From Rhizophagus prolifer (taxonomy: Eukaryota; Glomeromycota; Glomeromycetes; Glomerales; Glomeraceae), in the NCBI GenBank assembly GCA_019425655.1, contig NQWY01024641.1, positions 1-42,763 on the forward strand: 42,763 nt of DNA, read 5' to 3'. This document shows, piece after piece, positions 34,858 through 42,246 of this stretch. Every line of letters begins with the position of its first letter. Within the stretch, counting starts at the first letter, position 1. Under the pieces are notes generated by a model that searched no databases, was not told where the DNA came from, and worked only from the letters and a program-made list of their open reading frames with translations. The translations under genes were made by a program, and so were the position numbers.

Positions 34858-34970
34858 GGTGTAAACGACCAGCCCCAAAGCCCAAATACAACAGGAAGAC
34901 AGAACTGCGGTGGCGTTCCTACAACTATTAATATCGTAAAAGAGACAGACCCTTGTACGAAAACAAAAGC
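34858..34970 (+). repeat. R2, shared cassette segment
   Basis: Identical to R1 over 113 bp. Confidence 0.9.
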
Positions 34971-35628
34971 TATCTACAATAACACAGCTGTAAAATCAAG
35001 ATATGATGTGCTTAAGCAACATACTTCTGACGCAAATGAAACGGGGTATGGTTTCAGAACGGTTTCTGATGGTAATGGCGGCACAACAACCCAAACTACA
35101 CCACTAAACCCCGATGCTGTAAACCCGGACAAAATGAAAGTTGCCATTTTCCCTACCAGCTATGGCTATGCCCATACGCATCTAGACAAGGCTAATGGCA
35201 AAATGTCTGTAAAGATTTTTTCTCCCGCAGATATTAATACCTTCATCGCTTTTCTAAAAAATGCAAAGGCAAATGGAACACCTCTTGGTGATATTTTTGG
35301 CGGTATGTTGGCCTCTGATCCGGATACAAACTACAATATCTACCAGATGCAATACACAGGAACTGGGAATGATCTGCCAGCTGATGATTTTACTAAAGAG
35401 CAGTTGGATGATTTAAGAATTTGGTATAGGAAGAAAGCTCAGAAAATAATAAATGAGAATGATGGGGAATTAAGTCACTCTAATATGCAAAAACTTTTTT
35501 TCGATTCTCTTAAAAAAATGAATCTCAAGAATGTGGTATTAAGTAAAATAGAGAACGACGTAAACAAAACCAAAATAATTAATTTTGATGCAGATGGAAA
35601 ACCTACAGAACAAGACTGTCCAAAATAA
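34858..35628 (+). CDS. Cassette 2 C-terminal domain, JAMM-like
   Basis: The frame is open from R2 to 35628. The domain has NETGYGFRTV (Glu), YAHTHLDK (His-x-His) and IFSPADI (Ser-x-x-Asp), then a long helix (NTFIAFLKNAKANG), YQMQYTGTGNDLP, and a closing LKNVVLSKIENDVN before a terminal DCPK. It lies behind a damaged leader copy and is probably not expressed as a lipoprotein. The partner gene starts 19 bp downstream. Confidence 0.6.
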   Translation, partial: GVNDQPQSPNTTGRQNCGGVPTTINIVKETDPCTKTKAIYNNTAVKSRYDVLKQHTSDANETGYGFRTVSDGNGGTTTQTTPLNPDAVNPDKMKVAIFPTSYGYAHTHLDKANGKMSVKIFSPADINTFIAFLKNAKANGTPLGDIFGGMLASDPDTNYNIYQMQYTGTGNDLPADDFTKEQLDDLRIWYRKKAQKIINENDGELSHSNMQKLFFDSLKKMNLKNVVLSKIENDVNKTKIINFDADGKPTEQDCPK

Positions 35629-35647
35629 CTCAACACATTTCAATATT

Positions 35648-36190
35648 ATGAAAAATACTATTTATATATTTTGCTTTATATTTATTTTTAATAGCTGTAA
35701 ATCACAACAAATAATTCCCTTAGAAACTAAAGGATGGCCGGTTGAAGGCGCTTATTATAAAGATTTAGATAATGAACTTGACCCTTACATCGGAACCTGG
35801 AAAGGTGTTTTTAATAATAATACATTTATAATTACTTTTTCAAAATTTAAGGATTATGAAAGTTATGATAAATATTATCAAGACAGATTAGCTGGAAAAT
35901 ACCGTATGCTTGATGCTAGTGGCAACCAACTGTACTCTACCTATAATCTTTCGGATGAAAAAGCTAAGGTTATGAGTCTTGGTTTTGTAGAAGGTACTAA
36001 TAAAACTAAATTAAGGCTTATGTTTAATGACTTGTGTATAGGAGGACAAATTGTACTTAGTTTTGAAAATATCCAAAAAACACAGATGCATTGGACATAT
36101 TATACAGAGCAGGAACTAGTACCAGATGATTCAGGCTGTGCACCTTATAACGAAATGCCGAGAGGAGAGTTTACTTTGACGAAACAATAA
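35648..36190 (+). CDS. Partner lipoprotein of cassette 2
   Basis: The frame is open from 35585, but the ATG at 35648 gives MKNTIYIFCFIFIFNSC, a clean lipoprotein signal (Cys17). The protein is 180 residues, with the shared YYKDLDNELDPYIGTWKGVF block and the C-terminal FTLTKQ. It belongs to the same family as the other partners but is clearly diverged. It is expected to be periplasmic and membrane-anchored; a cognate inhibitor role is inferred from position. Confidence 0.7.
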   Translation: MKNTIYIFCFIFIFNSCKSQQIIPLETKGWPVEGAYYKDLDNELDPYIGTWKGVFNNNTFIITFSKFKDYESYDKYYQDRLAGKYRMLDASGNQLYSTYNLSDEKAKVMSLGFVEGTNKTKLRLMFNDLCIGGQIVLSFENIQKTQMHWTYYTEQELVPDDSGCAPYNEMPRGEFTLTKQ

Positions 36191-36194
36191 ATTA

Positions 36195-36225
36195 AAAGCC
36201 TCAGCAATGGGGCTTTGTCTTTTTT
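36195..36225 (+). terminator. Cassette terminator, before R3
   Basis: AAAGCC TCAGCAATG GGGCTTT then GTC and T6. The same hairpin precedes R4, R5 and R6. Confidence 0.8.
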
Positions 36226-36327
36226 GGTGTAAACGACCAGCCCCAAAGCCCAAATACAACAGGAAGACAGAACTGCGGTGGTGTTCCTACAACTATTAAT
36301 ATCGTAAAAGATACAGATCCTTGTACG
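36226..36327 (+). repeat. R3, shared cassette segment
   Basis: Matches R1 except at about three positions over roughly 96 bp. It abuts the terminator of cassette 2. Confidence 0.9.
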
Positions 36328-36957
36328 GCATTAAAGACACAAAAGGATAACGCTCAATTTAAAAATGGAGTGGATAAATTAAAAAATAATTTGAACCTTA
36401 AAAAGGAAACAGGGTATATCGAAAAGAATAATGGAAATTTTGAATACAAAGACAATGCAGGAGCAACAGAAACAGCTAATACCCTGTCATTGCCTGACCC
36501 TGATTATTATAAAGATATGAAAGGCTATATGCATACCCATCCGAATGATTTTTATGGTTCCGATGACCTGTTGAGAATTGGTTTCAAGATATTTTCTCCG
36601 GCAGATGTGATCTATCTGAATCAATTGGTGAGAAATGCACAGGCCAATAATGCTTCATTAGCAGAGGTCTATGCTGTAGTAGTGACCGGTAAAGGGAATT
36701 ACCAGATACGGTTTACAGGTAATGTAAACCAAATCAAGACTACATATCCGAATACAAAAAAACAATATAATGAGATGTATATCACATATTTTCAAGATAA
36801 TAATAAAAGATCAGATGAAGTAAATTTCCTAAAATTCATAGATGAACATATGTATGTAAAAGGCATAACATTGGTAAAGATGAATGATGATGGCACATTT
36901 ACAAAAAAGACACTGAACGCGGAGAAAACTGATGTTACCAATGAAAATTGCCCATAA
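36226..36957 (+). CDS. Cassette 3 C-terminal domain, JAMM-like
   Basis: The frame is open from R3 to 36957 with no leader and no convincing start (earliest is a GTG at 36370). The motifs are KETGYIEKN (Glu), YMHTHPND (His-x-His-Pro) and IFSPADVIYL (Ser-x-x-Asp). The His-Thr-His-Pro and Ser-Pro-Ala-Asp form is the closest in the array to textbook JAMM. The end reads VKGITLVKMNDDG, then ENCP. It is probably a silent cassette. Confidence 0.6.
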   Translation, partial: GVNDQPQSPNTTGRQNCGGVPTTINIVKDTDPCTALKTQKDNAQFKNGVDKLKNNLNLKKETGYIEKNNGNFEYKDNAGATETANTLSLPDPDYYKDMKGYMHTHPNDFYGSDDLLRIGFKIFSPADVIYLNQLVRNAQANNASLAEVYAVVVTGKGNYQIRFTGNVNQIKTTYPNTKKQYNEMYITYFQDNNKRSDEVNFLKFIDEHMYVKGITLVKMNDDGTFTKKTLNAEKTDVTNENCP

Positions 36958-36973
36958 CTAAATAAAAAATATT

Positions 36974-37546
36974 ATGAAAAATAAAATAATTATATTACTA
37001 TCTATACTAGGATTGATTGTCTCCTGTAAGTCTCAGACAATATCTTTAGACCAGTTGTCGCAATGTGAAAACAAACCCGATTGTCCAGATTATGTTTATT
37101 TAAAAGATACCAGTAATAGACTAAATAAATTTGTAGGAACGTGGAAAGGAACCTACGCGGATGGTAGAACTTATGAATTTAATTTTATAAAAAAAGAGAA
37201 TGATGGTGGCTGGTTCAATGAGAAGTTTAAAGATATATTAATTGGACGGATGTTAATAAAAAGTACCAATGGAACAGTACTGGAAAACACTCTTGGAACT
37301 ACAGATAAAGATGCGATGTTCAGTGGTTTTATATTCGATAAAAATTTACAAAAATATCAGATGTATTATTCTGGCAACGCAGACTGTAATGATAAGGGGT
37401 ATGTATATTTATCATTCCCTGATCCTAATAATCTAAATCAGATGAGGCTTTACTTTGCGCAGGATATGGATATTGTATCAAACTGTCCTGCCGGGTATCA
37501 AACGGTAATGCCGGATGGGAAAGCAATAATATTAACAAAGCAATAA
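36974..37546 (+). CDS. Partner lipoprotein of cassette 3
   Basis: The 190-residue protein has a lipobox (LIVSC, Cys18) followed by KSQ. The shared block YLKDTSNRLNKFVGTWKGTY is preceded by an extra Cys pair (CENKPDC). The C-terminus is ILTKQ. It begins 16 bp after the JAMM domain's stop. Confidence 0.7.
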   Translation: MKNKIIILLSILGLIVSCKSQTISLDQLSQCENKPDCPDYVYLKDTSNRLNKFVGTWKGTYADGRTYEFNFIKKENDGGWFNEKFKDILIGRMLIKSTNGTVLENTLGTTDKDAMFSGFIFDKNLQKYQMYYSGNADCNDKGYVYLSFPDPNNLNQMRLYFAQDMDIVSNCPAGYQTVMPDGKAIILTKQ

Positions 37547-37551
37547 TAAAA

Positions 37552-37580
37552 AGCCTCAGCAATGGGGCTTTGTATTTTTA
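37552..37580 (+). terminator. Cassette terminator, before R4
   Basis: Same AAAGCC / GGGCTTT hairpin, but the tail is GTATTTTTA rather than GTC-T6, a second junction type shared with the one before R6. Confidence 0.8.
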
Positions 37581-37690
37581 GTTGTAAACGACCAACCCCA
37601 AAGTCCAAATACAACAGGAAGACAGAACTGCGGTGGCGTTCCTACAACTATTAATATCGTAAAAGAGACAGACCCTTGTACGAAAATAAA
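37581..37690 (+). repeat. R4, shared cassette segment
   Basis: Differs from R1 at about two positions in the core 96 bp. Confidence 0.9.
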
Positions 37691-38369
37691 AACTTCTACA
37701 AATGATTCAAAATATAAAAATAATATAACCACTTTGCAAGGTAAAACCAGCGATAGCTATGAGAGCGGCTTTAGGTTGGGTAATCCTGTTGCAGGTTCCG
37801 GACAAACAAGTACACAGAATCAAATATTGCAAAATAAACCAGGTACAGCAGAAGTAGATATGACAATATTTGCTAATACTTTTGCTTTGATGCACTCGCA
37901 TTATGATGGTCTTTATCCGATATTCTCCCCAGGCGATATTTTATTATTCAATAAATGGATAATTTGGGCTATAGGATATAACAGCTCCTCCGCAACACCG
38001 AAGATACCATTGAATGATTTAACTTTATCGGTAGTTACAAGCAATGGAAATTATTTATTAAATTTTAGTGGCACTGAAGTGAATAAGTTTCCAGAGTATA
38101 CACAAAAACAATTTGATGATTTAAATGAAAAATATTCTGAAGACTATTTAAAAAAAGCAACAACTATTGGAAATGTTAGTGGTAATATTACATATGATAT
38201 GGATAAGCTTGAGCTAGAGTTTTTAAAATTCTTGAAGAATAGAATGAATATGACAGGATTAAAACTCTATAAAGTAGGAAGTAATGGGAAAAATACCGAA
38301 ATCTATCATATTAATACTAATAGCTTTGATTATAACACAATCCTGTCTTGCTCAAGAATACCCGCTTGA
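37581..38369 (+). CDS. Cassette 4 C-terminal domain, JAMM-like
   Basis: The frame is open from R4 to 38369, with no leader and no ATG near the front. The motifs are SYESGFRLGN (Glu), LMHSHYDGL (His-x-His) and IFSPGDILLF (Ser-x-x-Asp), then MTGLKLYKVGSNG. Its 3' end overlaps the partner gene by 86 bp, unlike the other cassettes, where a short gap separates them. It is probably a silent cassette. Confidence 0.6.
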   Translation, partial: VVNDQPQSPNTTGRQNCGGVPTTINIVKETDPCTKIKTSTNDSKYKNNITTLQGKTSDSYESGFRLGNPVAGSGQTSTQNQILQNKPGTAEVDMTIFANTFALMHSHYDGLYPIFSPGDILLFNKWIIWAIGYNSSSATPKIPLNDLTLSVVTSNGNYLLNFSGTEVNKFPEYTQKQFDDLNEKYSEDYLKKATTIGNVSGNITYDMDKLELEFLKFLKNRMNMTGLKLYKVGSNGKNTEIYHINTNSFDYNTILSCSRIPA

Positions 38370-38862
38370 TTACAAAGAAGATGTTCCAGATGGAGCATAC
38401 TATAAAGATTTGAATGGGGAGCTAAATAAATATGTAGGCCTATGGAAAGGAAACTGGAATGGAAAAACAGTTTATATTGAATTGAGAAAGATTAAAACAT
38501 ATAATGAGGGTAGTAATTCTTATTATAAAGATAGAATATTAGGAGAAAGAAAAATAATTGCTTCCAATGGAATAGTAGAAATAGACAGGATTTCTAATTT
38601 TGGTAGCGATGGGACAGAATTTCATGGGATGAGTACAAATTTGAAAAATGGAAATATTAAACGTATGTTTTTTTATCCAAGAAATATGTGCAGAAAACAA
38701 GCGACGTTGGATATAACAAATTTTACAGGCACACAGATGACGTTACATTTTGAGTATCTTCCTAGTGCTATTGATCCAAACTGTGAGCATAATGCTTATG
38801 TTGATCAGTATGGGGATTTTCCTATTAATTTCCCTAAAGATATTACTTTGACAAAACAATAA
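38284..38862 (+). CDS. Partner lipoprotein of cassette 4
   Basis: The 192-residue protein begins MGKIPKSIILILIALIITQSC, with the lipobox Cys at residue 21. The shared block YYKDLNGELNKYVGLWKGNW and C-terminus ITLTKQ place it with the other partners. No later ATG would keep the signal peptide, so the overlap with the JAMM frame seems real. Confidence 0.68.
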   Translation: MGKIPKSIILILIALIITQSCLAQEYPLDYKEDVPDGAYYKDLNGELNKYVGLWKGNWNGKTVYIELRKIKTYNEGSNSYYKDRILGERKIIASNGIVEIDRISNFGSDGTEFHGMSTNLKNGNIKRMFFYPRNMCRKQATLDITNFTGTQMTLHFEYLPSAIDPNCEHNAYVDQYGDFPINFPKDITLTKQ

Positions 38863-38867
38863 ATTAA

Positions 38868-38897
38868 AAGCCTCAGCAATGAGGCTTTGTCTTTTTT
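38868..38897 (+). terminator. Cassette terminator, before R5
   Basis: AAAGCC TCAGCAATG AGGCTTT then GTC-T6, the same junction type as before R3. Confidence 0.8.
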
Positions 38898-38999
38898 GGT
38901 GTAAACGACCAGCCTCAAAGCCCAAATACAACAGGAAGACAGAACAGCGGTGGCGTTCCTACAACTATTAATATTGTGAAAGAAGACAACAGCCCTTGT
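38898..38999 (+). repeat. R5, shared cassette segment
   Basis: The most diverged R copy: its peptide end reads INIVKEDNSPC, one residue longer than the others, and one Cys codon is a Ser codon (QNSGG). Confidence 0.9.
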
Positions 39000-39653
39000 G
39001 GCAAGCTTAAAGATTTGTTTTCTCCAACAAAAGGCACTATCAAACCACTTATAACAAATGGCATGTATAGTCATATAGATTCTAGCACTAAAGGCGAGGC
39101 TGGTTTATACCTGAAAAAAACATCTAAAGGAGAGGTAACTATAGAAGTGCCTCCTGCCTCCGATACCTTGTCTCTGCCTGGAAAATGGGGTACTAGCTAT
39201 TACTCTATGGTACACACACATCCCAAGTCCGCTTATCCTATGTTTTCATATAGTGATATGATGGTTTTGTACAATTTGGAAGTTAAGTCTTACCAGTATA
39301 ACAAGAAACAATCCAGCTTGCTGCTGGTGTGTGAAGACGATAATGGTGTGAAACAGACCTATGCAATTGTCTTTGAGGATATTGGAAAGATGGTTGAAGA
39401 TGTGTGGACAAACCCGCAGAATGTAGGGTGCTCTACTAAAGAAATTATAGAGAGAATGGACGAAGCTCTGAGAAAAAAATATAAAGAAGAAGAAAGCAAA
39501 AGTAATCCTAACTATGAGCGGGCATTTTTACAGTTTAATTTCGGTACTAATATTGGATTGTACAAAGCCAATAGTGACCTTACCAACTGGAGCAGATTAA
39601 CCATTAATGAAGATTCAGATACCGCAACCGTAACTCCTATTAATTGTAACTAA
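38898..39653 (+). CDS. Cassette 5 C-terminal domain, JAMM-like
   Basis: The frame is open from R5 to 39653; a GTG at 38976 inside R5 could serve as a start but would give a cytoplasmic protein. The motifs are TKGEAGLYLKK (Glu), MVHTHPKSAYP (His-x-His-Pro) and MFSYSDMMVL (Ser-x-x-Asp). A helix KEIIERMDEALRKKYKEEES and the end GLYKANSDLTNWSRL follow. I recall close relatives as hypothetical proteins in other Flavobacteriia, ending the same way. Confidence 0.62.
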   Translation, partial: GVNDQPQSPNTTGRQNSGGVPTTINIVKEDNSPCGKLKDLFSPTKGTIKPLITNGMYSHIDSSTKGEAGLYLKKTSKGEVTIEVPPASDTLSLPGKWGTSYYSMVHTHPKSAYPMFSYSDMMVLYNLEVKSYQYNKKQSSLLLVCEDDNGVKQTYAIVFEDIGKMVEDVWTNPQNVGCSTKEIIERMDEALRKKYKEEESKSNPNYERAFLQFNFGTNIGLYKANSDLTNWSRLTINEDSDTATVTPINCN

Positions 39654-39665
39654 AAAATAACTAAA

Positions 39666-40265
39666 ATGAAAAATATAATTTTAATCACAATAATATTATT
39701 AACCAATTCATTATTCAAATCCCAAAGTGTGGTAATAGATATTAATAAATCAGGAATTGGACAGCCTACAGGATACTACAGCAAAGATATTTATAATGTT
39801 CTTAACCAGTTTGAAGGCACCTATCTTTATACCAAAGGAAATAAGAGCTTTAAAATTGTTTTGATAAAGAAGGTAAAACAATATAATAGTAGCTACTATG
39901 AGGATCTAATCATCGGAGAGTATCAATACATTGTAAATGGTGTAGAAAAAGCCAATACTCTGTCTAACCTCAATGTAGTGTATAATAATCAATTTGCTAA
40001 ACATGCGATTGCTGGTACGTCTACGATAGATAACAATACGCGCTTATGGAAGTGTCCGCAATGTGCTCCCAATGAGAAGAGATTAGATGCTAAAATCACT
40101 GATGTAAGTACGAGCAGATCTGCAACTATTTTTATGCGGAAAACAACAGTCAACGGTCAGGAAGTTTTACAGGTCAATGTAACCAACATCTTGCCAGATT
40201 TTGAGAGCATGACGCCACCAGCATTTTCTCTACCTACCGGAGAGTTTACAATGATAAAGCAGTAA
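39666..40265 (+). CDS. First partner protein of cassette 5
   Basis: The 199-residue exported protein lacks a lipobox Cys (its signal ends SLFKSQ), unlike the other partners. It keeps YSKDIYNVLNQFEGTYLYTK and the C-terminal FTMIKQ, so it is a divergent member of the same family. A Cys pair (KCPQC) lies in its middle. It is followed after 7 bp by a second partner gene. Confidence 0.65.
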   Translation: MKNIILITIILLTNSLFKSQSVVIDINKSGIGQPTGYYSKDIYNVLNQFEGTYLYTKGNKSFKIVLIKKVKQYNSSYYEDLIIGEYQYIVNGVEKANTLSNLNVVYNNQFAKHAIAGTSTIDNNTRLWKCPQCAPNEKRLDAKITDVSTSRSATIFMRKTTVNGQEVLQVNVTNILPDFESMTPPAFSLPTGEFTMIKQ

Positions 40266-40290
40266 ATTTTTATTGGGTAGAATTAATACA

Positions 40291-40848
40291 ATGAAAAATA
40301 TCATATCAATATTTGCTTTGGCTCTAAGTCTAGTCTCTTGTAAAGCACAATTACCATTAATGACTGCGCTTAGTAATATTCCTCAAAACGCTTATGTAAA
40401 GGATACAAATAATATTTTATCACCTTACTCTGGAATCTATAGAGCTAATTATCAAGGTAATGAAATCACCTTTTTCATAAATAAAGAAGAGAATAAATTT
40501 ATGGATTATGGAAACAAAAAATTTTATCGAGATGCTTTGAATGTAAAATATATTGTGAGAAATTCTTTAGGTGCAGTTTTACAGGATACCAAAAATGACA
40601 ATAATACTAAAATTGAAATTTTCAGCACCATGCCTAGGTCTATAGATAATTCTATACTTTTTACTTATTCTGGTACTAATTGTGGTGTGGGTTGGGGTAA
40701 AATTATATTGAAAAAAATAAATGATAATCAACTTTCGTGGGAATATCTACCTAACGATACAATTCTTGATAGCAATACTTGTCCACCAGGCACAGATATT
40801 AATATCTATCTGCCAGAGACTAAGGATCTGATATTTACAAAACAATAA
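40291..40848 (+). CDS. Second partner lipoprotein of cassette 5
   Basis: The frame is open from 40273, but the ATG at 40291 gives MKNIISIFALALSLVSC, a standard lipobox. The mature part has YVKDTNNILSPYSGIYRANY and ends LIFTKQ. Its C-terminal half (CGVGWGKIILKKINDNQLSW, CPPGTDINIYLPET) is clearly closest to the cassette 1 partner, not to its neighbour, which suggests it came from another cassette. Confidence 0.7.
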   Translation: MKNIISIFALALSLVSCKAQLPLMTALSNIPQNAYVKDTNNILSPYSGIYRANYQGNEITFFINKEENKFMDYGNKKFYRDALNVKYIVRNSLGAVLQDTKNDNNTKIEIFSTMPRSIDNSILFTYSGTNCGVGWGKIILKKINDNQLSWEYLPNDTILDSNTCPPGTDINIYLPETKDLIFTKQ

Positions 40849-40853
40849 ATCAA

Positions 40854-40883
40854 AAGCCTCAGCAATGGGGCTTTGTATTTTTA
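40854..40883 (+). terminator. Cassette terminator, before R6
   Basis: AAAGCC TCAGCAATG GGGCTTT then GTATTTTTA, the junction type also seen before R4. Confidence 0.8.
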
Positions 40884-40982
40884 GTTGTAAACGACCAGCC
40901 TCAAAGTCCAAATACAACAGGAAGACAGAACTGCGGTGGCGTTCCTACAACTATTAATATCGTAAAAGATACAGACCCTTGT
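40884..40982 (+). repeat. R6, shared cassette segment
   Basis: Matches R1 except at about three positions. It shares single-base variants with both R4 and R5. Confidence 0.9.
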
Positions 40983-41693
40983 GAAAAAGCAAAAGAACCA
41001 GCAAAAATGGCAACCTTGATAAGTCAAGCAACAACTGTGAAACCAAATCTTGATTTGCTAAAAAGCCATGCTGCTATGAAAGATGTGGAATATGGTGTAA
41101 CAATTTCTACCCAAAATAATAATCTTACTTCTACACCACCATATACAACAGGTCAGGCAACAAGTGTAACCATAGTACCGCCTTCCACAGGAGATTATAT
41201 CGCAAATGCACATTCTCATCCAACAAATGGAGCACCACCGCCATCTCCCCCCGATATCTACGCAATGCTAGAGACCATAGCAGTTTACAATACATTTCAG
41301 ATGTCATTTGTATTTGCTTACAACGGAGCAACTTATGCATTTGTAATCAATAACAGGGCACAGGCTTTACAGTTCCTTGCGAAATATCCGCCAAGTACAA
41401 ATCTTAACGGGAAATTTTTCACGAAAATTTCAGATATTGGAATAAAATTCAATGACATATATGATGGTTTTACAAAAGGGACTTTTCCTTTATATTCAGG
41501 AACCACTGCACAAAATGATGGTCTCGAAACTGCTATGGCTTACATTTTATCAGAGTATAACTCCGGCATCAGCCTTACCAAGATGGATGCTAATGGCAAT
41601 CTGAAAGGCTTGAAAACCTCAACATTTGATTATGAAATACCATATAGTGGCGGCAAGCACGTTACCGCTTACAGAACCGATATGTGTCCTTAA
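40884..41693 (+). CDS. Cassette 6 C-terminal domain, JAMM-like
   Basis: The frame is open from R6 to 41693; an ATG at 41007 lies just after R6. The motifs are MKDVEYGVTIS (Glu), NAHSHPTNGAPP (His-x-His-Pro) and PSPPDIYAML (Ser-x-x-Asp), then FVFAYNGATYAFVIN and the end SGISLTKMDANGN with a terminal MCP. No leader is present. Its partner gene is of a different type from those of cassettes 1-5. Confidence 0.62.
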   Translation, partial: VVNDQPQSPNTTGRQNCGGVPTTINIVKDTDPCEKAKEPAKMATLISQATTVKPNLDLLKSHAAMKDVEYGVTISTQNNNLTSTPPYTTGQATSVTIVPPSTGDYIANAHSHPTNGAPPPSPPDIYAMLETIAVYNTFQMSFVFAYNGATYAFVINNRAQALQFLAKYPPSTNLNGKFFTKISDIGIKFNDIYDGFTKGTFPLYSGTTAQNDGLETAMAYILSEYNSGISLTKMDANGNLKGLKTSTFDYEIPYSGGKHVTAYRTDMCP

Positions 41694-41713
41694 CCATAAA
41701 AAAAATATAAAAA

Positions 41714-42208
41714 ATGAAAACAAGATTTTTATTCCTCTTAAACCTATTATTTATTTTGTCTTGCAATGCACAAATTAGAAAAACACAACGCATCCAAATG
41801 AAGGATTATCCTTCCTTTTATGAAAACCTGACCGGAAATCTCAATAAGGTCATCGCCCATAAGCAGGATTTCTATGGCAAGCCTTTATCCTTGTTTTTAT
41901 CGGAATTGGAAAACCAGAACATACATGTAAATAGCTATACGCCAGGGTTTGATAACACCTCTATGAAATTGGAATTTGTTGATGACTGGGACACTTATGA
42001 AGAGGCCAATAAAAATAATTATAAAATGCCATATATCATCATCAATTTAAAAACACCTTTTGACTATAAGAAGGCAATGGTACTTCTGGATAAGAACTAT
42101 TCGTATGGGGGGGAGGAGGAGGAGAACTTCTACAAAGATTTAATTATAAAAGATATACAGTTTATGGATGTCAGCGGGTTAAAGACCCAACAACTGAAGG
42201 CTAAATAA
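41714..42208 (+). CDS. Partner lipoprotein of cassette 6, different family
   Basis: The 164-residue protein has a lipobox (LFILSC, Cys17) followed by NAQ. It lacks the GTW block and the C-terminal TKQ of the other partners; only SFYENLTGNLNKVIAHKQ faintly recalls them. A run of seven G followed by GA-rich triplets (42107-42120, coding GGEEEE) is unusual in this AT-rich region. It lies 20 bp after the JAMM domain. Function unknown. Confidence 0.65.
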   Translation: MKTRFLFLLNLLFILSCNAQIRKTQRIQMKDYPSFYENLTGNLNKVIAHKQDFYGKPLSLFLSELENQNIHVNSYTPGFDNTSMKLEFVDDWDTYEEANKNNYKMPYIIINLKTPFDYKKAMVLLDKNYSYGGEEEENFYKDLIIKDIQFMDVSGLKTQQLKAK

Positions 42209-42216
42209 TGATTACA

Positions 42217-42242
42217 ATGCCTCACTAGTGGGGGCTTTAGTC
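42217..42242 (+). terminator. Degenerate cassette terminator
   Basis: TGCCTCACTAGTGGGGGCTTTAGTC is a variant of the array hairpin (key parts GCCTCA and GGGGCTTT), but no R segment follows. Confidence 0.5.
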
Positions 42243-42246
42243 TATA

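Noticed and set aside
33174-40982. R1-R6 as a CRISPR array
   Set aside because: The repeats are about 100 bp, coding, and 1.2-2 kb apart, with genes rather than spacers between them. No cas genes are seen.
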